Assembly: GCA_964511535.1 (NCBI GenBank)
Contig: CAZEFW010000026.1
Span: 1 to 64,000, forward strand
Length of the DNA stretch: 64,000 nucleotides
Source: CAZCFB01 sp964511535
GTDB lineage: Bacteria > Myxococcota_A > Polyangia > GCA-2747355 > CAZCFB01
Direction of reading: 5' to 3'
The translations under genes and the position numbers were made by a program. The notes under the pieces are model-generated. The model saw only the letters and a list, made by a program, of their open reading frames with translations, ran no database searches and was not told the origin of the DNA. Positions 51,824-60,717 of this stretch are shown in pieces; within the stretch, counting starts at the first letter, position 1; each line of letters opens with the position of its first letter.

Positions 51824-52390
51824 ATGCGTGTTCTGTCCTGTCTGCTCCTGACCTGGGCCCTGGTGGGCTGCTCCGATGACGACCTCGGCACCAAGCTCGA
51901 CGGTGGCGGCGGCGGCGCCGACAAGGGCGCCACTGTGGACCAGTCCACGGCAAAGTGCGGCACCTCGGCCTTCCTGCCGGCGGACAGCGCGGTGGGCGCT
52001 TACAAGGTCAAGGGCACGCCAAAGGCGGCGGCCACCAACAAGCAGCTCGACGACCTGATCAACGGCGGGTCGGAGAAGTACAAGACCAACAAGTTCTCCT
52101 GCATGGTGGAGGCGTTCTACACCTCCGGGGCCATGACAGCCCAGGTGTGGATCTTCGATCAGACCGACAAGACCGGCGCCGAGGGGGCGTACAAGGCGAC
52201 CACCTCCAGCGACTACACCGACATCACGCCCACCATCGGCGACGCCAGCCGCGAGAACCTCAAGCTGCTGGCCGACTACCTCGGCTTCATGCGCAAGGGC
52301 AAGTACCTGGCGCGCGTCAGCATCGACGACCTGACCGCCAAGGCGGATGGGCAGGCGCTGCTCAAGGCCATCGCGGGGGCCATGCCGTAG
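51824..52390 (+). CDS. lipoprotein with DUF6599-like domain
   Basis: A 188-residue product. ATG 51824 is chosen because AGGAGG (51811-51816) is 7 nt upstream; ATG 51818 would be too close. The lipobox is WALVGCSD. The body reads FLPADSAVGAYKVKG, DDLINGGSEKYKT, SCMVEAFYTSG and VWIFDQTDKTGAEGAYKA, which fits the DUF6599 pattern. The function of that family is unknown. It is the last gene in the + run with LolCE and is followed by intergenic repeats. Confidence 0.72.
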   Translation: MRVLSCLLLTWALVGCSDDDLGTKLDGGGGGADKGATVDQSTAKCGTSAFLPADSAVGAYKVKGTPKAAATNKQLDDLINGGSEKYKTNKFSCMVEAFYTSGAMTAQVWIFDQTDKTGAEGAYKATTSSDYTDITPTIGDASRENLKLLADYLGFMRKGKYLARVSIDDLTAKADGQALLKAIAGAMP

Positions 52391-52515
52391 GGCGAGCTTC
52401 GCTCGCCTGGCTTGAGGCTTGGGGCTTGAGGCTTGAGGGGAGATTGTTGGGCGAGCTTCGCTCGCCTGGCTTGGGGCTTGGGGCTTGGGGGGGGAGTGTT
52501 GGGCTCGCTGCGCTT
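52391..52515. repeat. TTGAGGC-rich intergenic element, site B
   Basis: Two tandem half-copies: GGCGAGCTTCGCTCGCC (52391-52407 and 52450-52466) forms a perfect 7-bp-stem hairpin each time, followed by ggcttgaggc/ggcttggggc runs. The complementary right half seen at sites A and C is missing. It lies between convergent genes. Confidence 0.75.
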
Positions 52516-52524
52516 GGCGGCTTT

Positions 52525-53409
52525 CTACTTGCCGAACGCCTTGAGCGCGGCGTTTAGCTCTGCCTTGGGGGCGCCCTCGCTCTTGAGGGCCTTCTTGACC
52601 GCCTCTTGGTGCTTCTTGCCGTGCTTGCCCATCTTCGCCATGGCTGCGGCAGCGGCCTTGCGCACGGCGGCGTCGTGCTTCTTCTCCGAGGCGAGCTTGA
52701 TCAGCGAGGGGAGCTCGGTCCAGGAGGCGGGCGCCATGGCGGCCACCACGGCCACCGCCAGCCCCTGCAGCTTCGGGTCGGGCGCGAACATGGCCTTGCG
52801 CAGCGCCGAGGTTGCAGTGATGGCCAGGGCGCCGTAGCGCGCCAGGTTCTCGGCGGCCTGGTACTTCAGGCGCTTGTCGCGCTTGCCGTCGAGCACCTTC
52901 ACCAGCTGCGGGATGGCGCCGGGGGCCACCGGCCAAAGAGCGCCCAGGGTGCGCAGCGCCTGCAGCTGCAGCTGGATGTCCTTGTGCGACAGGCATCGCT
53001 GCACCTGGGGCAGGGCCGCCAGGGCGGCGGGCCCGATGGCGGCCACAGCGCGCAGGGCGCAGGTGCGCACCGGGGCGTACTGATCGTTGAGCACCCGCAC
53101 CAGGGCGGGCACAAGCTTGGGGGCGCCCTTGCCGATCGACTCCACGGCGCATGCCACGGCGGCGCGCACCTGGCCGTTCTTGCTCTCCTTGAGCACCTTG
53201 GCGATGTGCTTGACCGCCGGCTCGCCCAGCTTGCCCAGCTCCGCGGACAGCTTGTCGGCCGCGGCCTGGCCCTTGGCAGCGCTCATCTGGCACACGATGC
53301 GCTCGGCCTGATCCTTCTGCTTGCACGGCTCGGCCTGCGCGGCCAGGGGTGCCGCTGCCATGATCAGTGCTGAGGCCAGCAGCCCCTGGCGGATCTTTTC
53401 TCTGATCAT
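52525..53409 (-). CDS. secreted HEAT-repeat protein
   Basis: A 294-residue product from ATG 53409 with GGAGACG upstream; the longer frame to 53751 runs across the divergent gene. A signal peptide (IMAAAPLAAQAEP) is followed by a short Cys-containing segment. About seven HEAT repeats come next (KLVPALVRVLNDQYAPVRTC, AALPQVQRCLSHKDIQLQLQ, AIPQLVKVLDGKRDKRLKYQ). The alpha solenoid should act as a protein-binding scaffold in the periplasm. No catalytic residues are seen. It is divergent from the SUMF1 gene at 53520. Confidence 0.82.
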   Translation of the reverse strand: MIREKIRQGLLASALIMAAAPLAAQAEPCKQKDQAERIVCQMSAAKGQAAADKLSAELGKLGEPAVKHIAKVLKESKNGQVRAAVACAVESIGKGAPKLVPALVRVLNDQYAPVRTCALRAVAAIGPAALAALPQVQRCLSHKDIQLQLQALRTLGALWPVAPGAIPQLVKVLDGKRDKRLKYQAAENLARYGALAITATSALRKAMFAPDPKLQGLAVAVVAAMAPASWTELPSLIKLASEKKHDAAVRKAAAAAMAKMGKHGKKHQEAVKKALKSEGAPKAELNAALKAFGK

Positions 53410-53519
53410 CTCGTCTCCAGTTTTCTGCGATGTTACCGGCTCAAGATACTCTGTAGAGCCATCCGGGGCAACGGCGGCGTATGCTACCATGATGACCCTG
53501 AATCGAGGGGATGGACGCC

Positions 53520-54497
53520 ATGAATAGCCTGAAGATACTGACCCTTGGAGCATGCCTGGCCCTGGCCGCGAGCGCCTGCGGCGGCCGCACAGTGGGGGGG
53601 CGGCCCCCGGGGGCTGTGACCGGAGATGGCGGCGGCGGGGCCGACAGCGGCGCCACGCAATGGGACGGCGGCGGGGGCAAGCAGGACGCCGGCACCTCGA
53701 TCCCCGGCACCTTCCGCACGCTGCCCAAGGGCGCGTTCGTGATGGGCTCACCCAAGAGCGAGAACTGCCGCGTGGACAACGAGTCGCGCCACCTGGTGGT
53801 GCTGCAGCAGGGCCTGGCCATCATGACCACCGAGGTGACCCAGACCATGTTCCTCAAGGTGCTGGGCTACAACCCGTCGAAGTTCAAGTCGTGCGGCGGC
53901 TCGTGCCCGGTGGACTCGGTCACCTGGAGCACCGCCGCGTACTACACCAACGTGCTGAGCAAGCGGGCGGGGATCCAGACCTGCTACCTGTGCGATGCCA
54001 AGGGCGGCGTGGCCGTCAAGCCGTACAACTGCCGGGTCAACTCCAAGTACGCGGGGCAGAAGATCTATAACTGCCCTGGCTACAGGCTGCCCACGGAGGC
54101 CGAGTGGGAATACGCGTACCGGGCCAAGACGTCCACGGCGCTGTACAACGGCAACCTGACCACCTGCTACAGCGACAAGCTGGGCGACGCCATCGGCTGG
54201 TACCACAACAACGCCAACAAGCAGACCCACCGGGTCAAGCAGAAGAAGGCCAACAAGTGGGGGCTGTACGACATGGCCGGCAACGCCTGGGAGTGGGTGC
54301 ATGACTGGTATCGGGCGGACCTCGGCACGAAGAAGGTCACCAACCCCATCGGGCCCACCAGCGGCAACGGCAAGGTGCTCAAGGGAGGCTCGTTCACGGT
54401 CACCGCGGGCGGGCTCCGCGGCGCCGCCCGCGGCGAGGCGCCCCACGATCTGGCCCAGGCCTTCCTCGGCTTCAGGGTGGCCCGCACCAAGAAATAA
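53520..54497 (+). CDS. SUMF1-domain lipoprotein
   Basis: A 325-residue product. ATG 53520 is chosen because GAGGGG lies 8 nt upstream; ATG 53511 abuts it. The lipobox is LALAASACGG. The SUMF1 domain follows a Gly/Asp-rich linker: LPKGAFVMGSPKSEN, MTTEVTQTMFLKVLGYNPS, YRLPTEAEWEYAYRAKT, GLYDMAGNAWEWVHDW, LKGGSF and FLGFRVA. The catalytic Cys pair is absent, and even the final GFRC Cys is Val. It therefore probably acts as a binding domain. A REP-like doublet starts 3 bp after the stop. Confidence 0.87.
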   Translation: MNSLKILTLGACLALAASACGGRTVGGRPPGAVTGDGGGGADSGATQWDGGGGKQDAGTSIPGTFRTLPKGAFVMGSPKSENCRVDNESRHLVVLQQGLAIMTTEVTQTMFLKVLGYNPSKFKSCGGSCPVDSVTWSTAAYYTNVLSKRAGIQTCYLCDAKGGVAVKPYNCRVNSKYAGQKIYNCPGYRLPTEAEWEYAYRAKTSTALYNGNLTTCYSDKLGDAIGWYHNNANKQTHRVKQKKANKWGLYDMAGNAWEWVHDWYRADLGTKKVTNPIGPTSGNGKVLKGGSFTVTAGGLRGAARGEAPHDLAQAFLGFRVARTKK

Positions 54498-54500
54498 AAG

Positions 54501-54581
54501 TGTCAAGTGGTGGGGTCAGACCCCCCCACATGACATATTCCAAAAGTGTCAAGTGGTGGGGTCAGACCCCCCTATATGACA
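54501..54581. repeat. REP-like palindrome doublet, copies 3 and 4
   Basis: Copies at 54501-54535 and 54547-54581 have tgtcaagt, GGTGGGGTCAGACCCCCC, then (a)catgaca or atatgaca. They lie between the convergent SUMF1 and EndoQ-UvrD genes, the last copy ending 5 bp before the minus-strand stop. The element matches that at 9089-9170. Confidence 0.8.
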
Positions 54582-54586
54582 TTTTA

Positions 54587-57500
54587 TTAGAAGAGTTTTA
54601 GTTGGCGCTTTTTGCTGCCGCGGGGCATGGGGGCGGGGCGTATTGGGTGCTGGAGGTTGGTGGGGATCTCGTGCAGGAAGCGGGATGGGGCGCGCTTGCG
54701 GACCCGGCCGTGCTGACGCCTGCGGCCGGCGTGTAGCAGCAGCAGCAGGCGCCGGGCCCGGGTCATGCCCACGTAGAGCAGGCGTCGCTCTTCGGCCAGC
54801 TCCGCGGGCTCGGGCTCCTTGCCTCCCGGCACGCTGTGAGGCAGCAGCCCCTCCTCGCAGCCCACGACGAACACCACCGGGAACTCCAGCCCCTTGGCAG
54901 CGTGCAGCGTCATCAGCGAGACCGCCTCGGCCCGCGGATCCAGGGCGTCGGCCTCGGTCAAGGTCCGGGCCAGGGCCACCGCGGCGGGCACCCAGGCGGC
55001 CGGGGCCTCTCCCTCGCCGTGCAGCAGCGCGCAGATCCACGCCACCTGGTTGTGCGCCACCGGTCGCGTGGGCTCCGGGCAGAGGCGCTCCACCAGCCGG
55101 GACAGGGCCTCCCGAGGCGTCAGCTGTTGGAGCTCTTGCAAGGCCAGCTCACCGCCCCGGGCCAGGTGCTCCAGCACCGGCTCCAGGGCCGTGTCGCCGG
55201 CGAGGCTGGCGGAGCAGGTGTACGGGATGGCGCTGCGGTCCAGGGCCTCGAGCAGCTCGGGCGCCTGGTGGCGGGCGCGGTAGAGCACGGCGATGTCGCC
55301 GAAGCTGATCTCCCCGGCCGAGCCGCCGTCCGGGCCCACCCCGTCCAGGCGCCCGCTGTCAGCAGAGAAGAAGGAGGTGCCCCCCACCAGCCGCTCGATC
55401 CAGTGCACCACCTGCTCCGCCTCGGCCGCAGCCGTTGGCGCGGCGCACACGGTCACCGCCGGCGGCCCGTCCACCTCGGACCAGGTGCTGTTCGAGGCGC
55501 GCTCGGGGCAGCGTGCGATGAGCTCCTGCGCCGCCTGGAGCAGGGCGCGCGGCGTGCGGTAGCTGCGCTGCAGGGAGAACGCGGCCGCGCCAGGGTAATG
55601 CCCGGCGAACTCCAGGAAGAAGCGCGGCTCGGAGCCGCGGAAGCGATAGATCGACTGATCGGCATCCCCGATGACGCACAGATCGGCACCTGGCGGACAG
55701 AGCTGCCGCAGCAGCGCCACCTGCGCCGCGTTGACGTCCTGGTACTCGTCCACGCAAACGCAGGGGTACCGCCGGCGCCAGGTCAGCAGCAACGATGGCT
55801 CGCTGCCCAGGGCAGCCACAGCCGCGGGGATCAGCTCGTCCAGGTCCACCGCGTCCCGCTGGCCGCTGAGCTTGCGGAACCGCTCCAGCTCCTCGGACGC
55901 CTCCCCGCGCAGGCTGCACAGGGAGATCTCCCGGGCCAGGCGCGCCACCTCGCGCCGCGCCGTTCGCGCCGGCAGCAGCGCGCCCACCAGCTCCAGCCGC
56001 TCGGCGTCGTCCAGGATCCGCACCGGCTGCAGGCCCCGGTCCGCCCGGTGCGCGTTGAGGATCTCCAGCGCCAGGGCGTGAAACGTGCACACCCGCACCG
56101 CCCTGCCCCGCCGCTTGCCCAGGATCTCCTGCAGCCGCTGGCCCAGCTCCGCCGCCGCCCGGGTGGTGAAGGTCACCGCCAGCACCTGCCCAGGGTCCAT
56201 GCCCTGGCTCACCTTGTGGGCGATACGCCGGGTCAGCGTGCGGGTCTTGCCGGTGCCCGGCCCGGCCGTGATGATCACCGGCCCCGGGCCGTGGGCAGCG
56301 GCCGCCGCCTGCGCCTCGTTGAGCCCGGCCAGCGGCGCCTCCATGCTGGCGGGGGCAGGGTCCGGGTCCAGCGCGCGCCGGGCCGCCGCCGCCTGCTTGC
56401 GGGGCGCGGGGGCCGGCGCCTTGCCAGGCTTCTTTTTTGGCCGCGGCCGCTTCTTCGGGGGCGGCTCCTCCTCGGCCAGCAGGCTCGCCTGCCCGGCCAG
56501 CCGACGCCGCTCGCTCGGCTCGATGAGCCGCACCACGCCGTACTCGCCGTCGAACCCGCCCTGAATATGAACCTCACCATCGCGCATGCGGCGGACCGCC
56601 TCCTGCAGCAGCGAGCCCCCGTGCCGGTGAAGGTCCTCCAGCGGCACCTCCTGCAGGATGCCCAGCTCCGCGCCGAAGGCCCGGGTCAGCCGGTCCAGGT
56701 GTCGCGCCACCGTCTTGGTCCCCTGCCCCACCCCGTGGACCTCCCCGAGCACTTGCGCGAGGCCCACCAGGGACCGAAACGGCGCCGCGCCGTCGGGCCG
56801 CGACCCGTCTGGCCGGTCGGCCAGCTGCTCCACCCGGTTCATCACGCCGAGCACCAGCGGCTTGCCGCACTCGAAGCAGACGCCGGCCAGGCGGCGAGTC
56901 TCCTCGGGCCACAGGCGCATGCCGCACTTGCGGTGCCCGTCGAGGTGGTACTTGCCCTCCTCCGGGAAGAACTCGATGGTGCCGCCGAAGCCCGCGCCTC
57001 CCCGGTCGCGCAGGGCGGCCATCATCTCCGGGTACGACAGCCCGCAATGGAAGATGTTGGCCTCCCGCCCGAGCTTCGCCGGCGAGTGAGCGTCGGAGTT
57101 GGAGATCAAGGTGTAGCGATCCAGCGCCGAAAGGCGCCAGTTCATGGGCGGGTCCGACGACAGGCCCGTCTCCACGGCGAAGATATGGCCCGCCAGGTCG
57201 GCGTAGCACTGCTCGATGCTGTCGAAGCCGCTGCGCGATCCGAGGGCCGAAAACCAGGGCGTCCAGATATGTGCCGGGATCAGCGCCGCCTCGTCTGACG
57301 CCTCCAGGGTCAGCTCCAACAGGTCCCGGCTGTCGAGCCCCAGGATCGGCCGCCCGTCGCTGGTGATGTTGCCGATGCGGTCGAGCGCCGCGTTGAGCCG
57401 GGAAGCCGCGGCCAGGTCGGGGGCCAGGATCAGGTTGTGCACCTTGCGGGTCCTGTCGTCCCGCTTGTAGATATTGCTGATCTCCACCGACAGCAAGAAG

Positions 57501-57760
57501 CGCACCTCGCCACGGCAGGCGTCGGGAACCTCCCCGGCCAGCTCCCGCTCGAGCTCCGGGCGCAGCCGGAACAGCCCCGGCTCGGCGGGCGCGAGCTTCT
57601 GCTCCAGCTCGGCGAACCACCCAGGGTGGGTGAAGTCGGCCGTGCCCACCACGGTGATCCCCTTGCGCTGGGCCCAGATCCAGAGGTGCTCCAGGTCGAG
57701 CTGCCGACTGGTGGCCCGGCTGTACTTGGAGTGGATATGCAGGTCGGCGATGAAGGACAT
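54587..57760 (-). CDS. EndoQ-like PHP nuclease fused to UvrD-family helicase
   Basis: A 1057-residue protein. Residues 1-420 resemble endonuclease Q: ADLHIHSKYSRATS, LLSVEISNIYKR, LISNSDAHSP, and a zinc motif near 277-300 (GHRKCGMRLWP ... CFECGKPLVLGVMNRVEELADR-like, here RVEQLADR). A Lys/Pro-rich linker spans about 420-475. A UvrD/PcrA helicase follows: AGPGTGKTRTLTRRI (Walker A near 500), DEYQDVN (Walker B near 672), GDADQSIYRFRGSE, LQRSYRTP, LMTLHAAKGLEFPVVFVVG and YVGMTRAR. EndoQ cuts 5' of deaminated bases and abasic sites, so the fusion probably nicks and unwinds in one repair enzyme. It starts 20 bp after the PEGA gene. Confidence 0.85.
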   Translation of the reverse strand: MSFIADLHIHSKYSRATSRQLDLEHLWIWAQRKGITVVGTADFTHPGWFAELEQKLAPAEPGLFRLRPELERELAGEVPDACRGEVRFLLSVEISNIYKRDDRTRKVHNLILAPDLAAASRLNAALDRIGNITSDGRPILGLDSRDLLELTLEASDEAALIPAHIWTPWFSALGSRSGFDSIEQCYADLAGHIFAVETGLSSDPPMNWRLSALDRYTLISNSDAHSPAKLGREANIFHCGLSYPEMMAALRDRGGAGFGGTIEFFPEEGKYHLDGHRKCGMRLWPEETRRLAGVCFECGKPLVLGVMNRVEQLADRPDGSRPDGAAPFRSLVGLAQVLGEVHGVGQGTKTVARHLDRLTRAFGAELGILQEVPLEDLHRHGGSLLQEAVRRMRDGEVHIQGGFDGEYGVVRLIEPSERRRLAGQASLLAEEEPPPKKRPRPKKKPGKAPAPAPRKQAAAARRALDPDPAPASMEAPLAGLNEAQAAAAAHGPGPVIITAGPGTGKTRTLTRRIAHKVSQGMDPGQVLAVTFTTRAAAELGQRLQEILGKRRGRAVRVCTFHALALEILNAHRADRGLQPVRILDDAERLELVGALLPARTARREVARLAREISLCSLRGEASEELERFRKLSGQRDAVDLDELIPAAVAALGSEPSLLLTWRRRYPCVCVDEYQDVNAAQVALLRQLCPPGADLCVIGDADQSIYRFRGSEPRFFLEFAGHYPGAAAFSLQRSYRTPRALLQAAQELIARCPERASNSTWSEVDGPPAVTVCAAPTAAAEAEQVVHWIERLVGGTSFFSADSGRLDGVGPDGGSAGEISFGDIAVLYRARHQAPELLEALDRSAIPYTCSASLAGDTALEPVLEHLARGGELALQELQQLTPREALSRLVERLCPEPTRPVAHNQVAWICALLHGEGEAPAAWVPAAVALARTLTEADALDPRAEAVSLMTLHAAKGLEFPVVFVVGCEEGLLPHSVPGGKEPEPAELAEERRLLYVGMTRARRLLLLLHAGRRRQHGRVRKRAPSRFLHEIPTNLQHPIRPAPMPRGSKKRQLKLF

Positions 57761-57779
57761 GGCCAGAGGGGGTCCGCGG

Positions 57780-59021
57780 CTACCAGCGGATCATGTAGCG
57801 CTCGGGGGGCGTCGAGTCGTCCTTGGGGCTCAGGGTGACAGGCAGCACCACCGCGGCCACCACCGCCGCGCCCACCACGGTCCACAGGTACCAGCGCTTG
57901 TACCACGGCGTGGGCGGGCCCTCCGGGACCTGCGCGGTGAAGCTGTCCTCCCGGGGACGGTCCCGGGTCACCGCCATGATCGGCCCCCCGCCCCACAGTC
58001 GCAGCGGCGTCAGCTGCCGGGGCAGCAGCGCGGCCGCCGAGCGCACCTCGGCGCTGGCCAGCAGGCGCTGGCGGCTCAGCTCGTAGAGGAACCCGCGCAG
58101 GCGCAGGCCCTGCCCCGAGGGCAGCACCGTGATCACGAGCAGCTGATCCACGCCGAGCTGGCGCTCCAGCCGCCCCAGCCCCGGCAGCCGCGGCTTGCCC
58201 AGCGACGACCGCGCGCCCAGCAGCAGGTCCACAGTGTCCGCTGCCTGCTCGTCCCGCCGCAGCCGCACCGAGACCGAGCGTCGCCGCGAGCGGACCGACA
58301 CGGCCACCACCGCCGGCTTGTAGCCGGGCAGCGCCACCTCAAGGTAGTGCGTGCCCAGCGGCAGGCTGGTGGCCAGCACCGGCGTCGCGCCCAGGGGGCG
58401 ACCGTCCAGCGAGGCGAAGGCCCCCTCGGGCGAGCTCACCACCTCCAGCACCCCATCGCCGCCCTCCGGCTCCACCTGCGCGGCGGCCAGCAGATCATCC
58501 CAGTCGGTGGGCGCCTGGCCCGACAGCGCCGGCAGCCTCTGTCCACGCCGCCAGGTCGCCAGGTCGTTCATCAGCCGCGCCGCCGCCCGCCGCCGCCCCG
58601 CGCCCAGCTCGGCGGCCGCCAGGTGCAGCTGCACGAAGGCCAGCTCATCCAGGCGCACCGCCGCCAGCGACCGCCGCATCACCGACATCACCCGCGACAG
58701 GGTGCGCCGCGCCGCGCCGAACTCCCCGCTCGACAGCTGGTCCAGGCCGCGCTGCATGTCCTGCAGGTAGTCCGGCCGCGGCGGGCGAGACATCTGCTGC
58801 AGCAGCGCCATCACGTCAACCAGGCTCGCGCCGCTGTCGCCGGCGAACCTGCGCATGAACTTGCTCGTCACCCCCCGCCCGGCCACCAGGTCCCCGCCCC
58901 GGGCAGGCACCACCGCCAGCCCCACGGTGGGCGCCTCGGCCGCGACCGTCGCCGGCGCCACCAGGGCCACCGCCGCGCCGAGCGCCGCGCTAAGAGCCGC
59001 TGCTCGTGACGTCCAGCGCAT
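57780..59021 (-). CDS. PEGA-domain protein with C-terminal membrane anchor
   Basis: A 413-residue protein with a signal peptide ending near TVAAEA. Residues about 75-175 are helical with a coiled pattern. The PEGA domain lies near 190-255 (VVSSPEGAFASLDGRPLGAT, then PLGTHYLEVALPGYKP). A domain with LLVITVLPSGQGLRLRGFLY follows, and a membrane helix lies close to the C-terminus (LWTVVGAAVVAAVVLPVTL). It is probably an envelope protein exposed to the periplasm. Its first 32 bases overlap the end of the PQQ-propeller gene (58990-59021), a strong sign of coupling. Confidence 0.8.
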   Translation of the reverse strand: MRWTSRAAALSAALGAAVALVAPATVAAEAPTVGLAVVPARGGDLVAGRGVTSKFMRRFAGDSGASLVDVMALLQQMSRPPRPDYLQDMQRGLDQLSSGEFGAARRTLSRVMSVMRRSLAAVRLDELAFVQLHLAAAELGAGRRRAAARLMNDLATWRRGQRLPALSGQAPTDWDDLLAAAQVEPEGGDGVLEVVSSPEGAFASLDGRPLGATPVLATSLPLGTHYLEVALPGYKPAVVAVSVRSRRRSVSVRLRRDEQAADTVDLLLGARSSLGKPRLPGLGRLERQLGVDQLLVITVLPSGQGLRLRGFLYELSRQRLLASAEVRSAAALLPRQLTPLRLWGGGPIMAVTRDRPREDSFTAQVPEGPPTPWYKRWYLWTVVGAAVVAAVVLPVTLSPKDDSTPPERYMIRW

Positions 59022-60717
59022 AGAGGAACCCGTTGGAGTTGCCGATGTACACCGCGCTCTTGATCAGCAGCGGCGTGGCCTGGAACTGGTCGGTGCCGCT
59101 GGGCTGCCAGTACCAGCGCAGCGTCAGGTCCTTGCCGTAGACATGCAGCCGCGCCGGCTTGGTGGCCGCGGCGAACACCTGGCTCCCCCCCACCACCGGC
59201 GAAGTATGGAGCATCCGGCCGAGCTTGTGGCTGCCGAGCTTCTTCCCGGTGCTGTCCAGGGCGTAGATGTACTCGTCCAGCGAGCCCACGTACAGCGCAG
59301 ACCCGTCGGGGTTCAGCACCGGGCTGGACAGAAAGGGCGCCCCCGCCTTGAACGTGAAGCCGGTGAGCCGCTGCCCCGTCGTGGCGTCCAGCGCGTGCAG
59401 GATGGCGTCGTACGAGGCGACGTAGATCCTGGTGCCCGCCACCAGCGGCCGGGTGTCCACCTTGCCCGCGGTGGTGAACGACCAGCGCTTCTTCATGGCG
59501 CCGGCCCCGCCGCTGACGTCCACGGCGTAGATGTTCTTGTCGGTGGAGCCGATGAAGACCGTCTTGCGGTCGGCGGCGAGCACCGGCGAGCTGGCCACGC
59601 CGGTGTTCGCCTTGGTGGAGATGTTGAAGCTCCCGACCTGCTTGCCGGAGCTCGATTTGTGCGCCCGCAGCGCCGGGGGCGTGGAGTAGCCGCCGTAGGC
59701 GCCCACGTAGACCACGCCGGCGGTTGCGTCCAGCAGCGGCTGCGAGCCGTAGTACAGCCCCTTGGCCGGTGAGGACCAGAGCGCCTTGCAGTTGTCGCCG
59801 ACGGCGTGCAGCCCCTCGACGGTGGTGAAGTAGAGCTGGGTGCCCGACGCGCCGGTGGTGATGTTGCTGGTCACGCCGTTGCTGCCCGACGTGCCGGTGG
59901 GCGCCGTCCAGACGCACGCCTCGGTGCCCTTGGCGGCGTCGACGATGTGCACCTTTCCCGCGCCGGTGCCCACCGCCACCTTGCCCCCGGCCACCTCGGC
60001 CGCGGCGAAGCGGATGGGCGAGCCCGCGTTGAAGCTCCAGAGCAGCCGGGTCTTGAGCTTGACCACCCGCGAGGCCACCGCCTCGTGCCCCGCCTTGTCC
60101 CGGGCGGTGATCACCAGCGCGCCGCTGGTGGAGACCCCGGGCTGGGGCTTGATGCCGAGCTTGGCCGGCGACAGGGCGCAGGTGGCGTCCGGCCCACCGG
60201 GCGGCGCGCACGACACCTGGGTCGAGCCGTTGCTGAGCAGCAGCTTCGCCGTGATGCGCTCGAGCCCCACCGTGTCGCTGGCGCGCACCCGCACGGTGAG
60301 CGCCGCGTCCTCCAGCCCGTAGGCAGCCCCGTCGGCGGGCGACAGCACCGTGACGCTGGGCGCCAGGTTGTCCACGCAGATGTTCAGCCGGGTGGTGGTC
60401 TCGTCACCCTCGGTGGTGTAACCGGTGGCCGACAGCCGCGCGGTGCCGTCCTTGAGCTTCGTGGTGTCCACCTGGAACAGGAAGGGCGCCACCTTGGCCT
60501 CGCTCGGCAGCCCCTCGTTGACCCTGAACACCACCCGCTGCAGCGTGCCCTGACCGGTGGACCCCAGCAGCACGGGCAGCGAGCCGAAGTGGACCCGCTT
60601 TGCCTTGGCGCAGGGCGCGTCCGTCAGCCCGACGAAGGCCAGCACGGCCGGAGATTCGCCGCCGCAACCGAGGCCCAGAAGCGATGCCATTAAGGCCGCT
60701 GTAACTACATCACGCAC
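58990..60717 (-). CDS. PQQ-like beta-propeller lipoprotein
   Basis: A 575-residue product if GTG 60717 is used: AAGG lies 5 nt upstream and the lipobox is LGLGCGGE. ATG 60741 and ATG 60690 are alternatives; the frame further up overlaps the divergent gene and is rejected. A beta-sandwich region at the N-terminus carries APSVTVLSPADGAAYG. The C-terminal two-thirds hold PQQ/WD-like blades (KVAVGTGAGKVHIVDAAKG, KTVFIGSTDKNIYAVDVSG, GSALYVGSLDEYIYALDSTG, AVYIGNSNGFLYALDV). It is probably a BamB-like or surface binding propeller. It is first in the minus operon with the PEGA and EndoQ-UvrD genes. Confidence 0.8.
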   Translation of the reverse strand: MRDVVTAALMASLLGLGCGGESPAVLAFVGLTDAPCAKAKRVHFGSLPVLLGSTGQGTLQRVVFRVNEGLPSEAKVAPFLFQVDTTKLKDGTARLSATGYTTEGDETTTRLNICVDNLAPSVTVLSPADGAAYGLEDAALTVRVRASDTVGLERITAKLLLSNGSTQVSCAPPGGPDATCALSPAKLGIKPQPGVSTSGALVITARDKAGHEAVASRVVKLKTRLLWSFNAGSPIRFAAAEVAGGKVAVGTGAGKVHIVDAAKGTEACVWTAPTGTSGSNGVTSNITTGASGTQLYFTTVEGLHAVGDNCKALWSSPAKGLYYGSQPLLDATAGVVYVGAYGGYSTPPALRAHKSSSGKQVGSFNISTKANTGVASSPVLAADRKTVFIGSTDKNIYAVDVSGGAGAMKKRWSFTTAGKVDTRPLVAGTRIYVASYDAILHALDATTGQRLTGFTFKAGAPFLSSPVLNPDGSALYVGSLDEYIYALDSTGKKLGSHKLGRMLHTSPVVGGSQVFAAATKPARLHVYGKDLTLRWYWQPSGTDQFQATPLLIKSAVYIGNSNGFLYALDVTSSGS

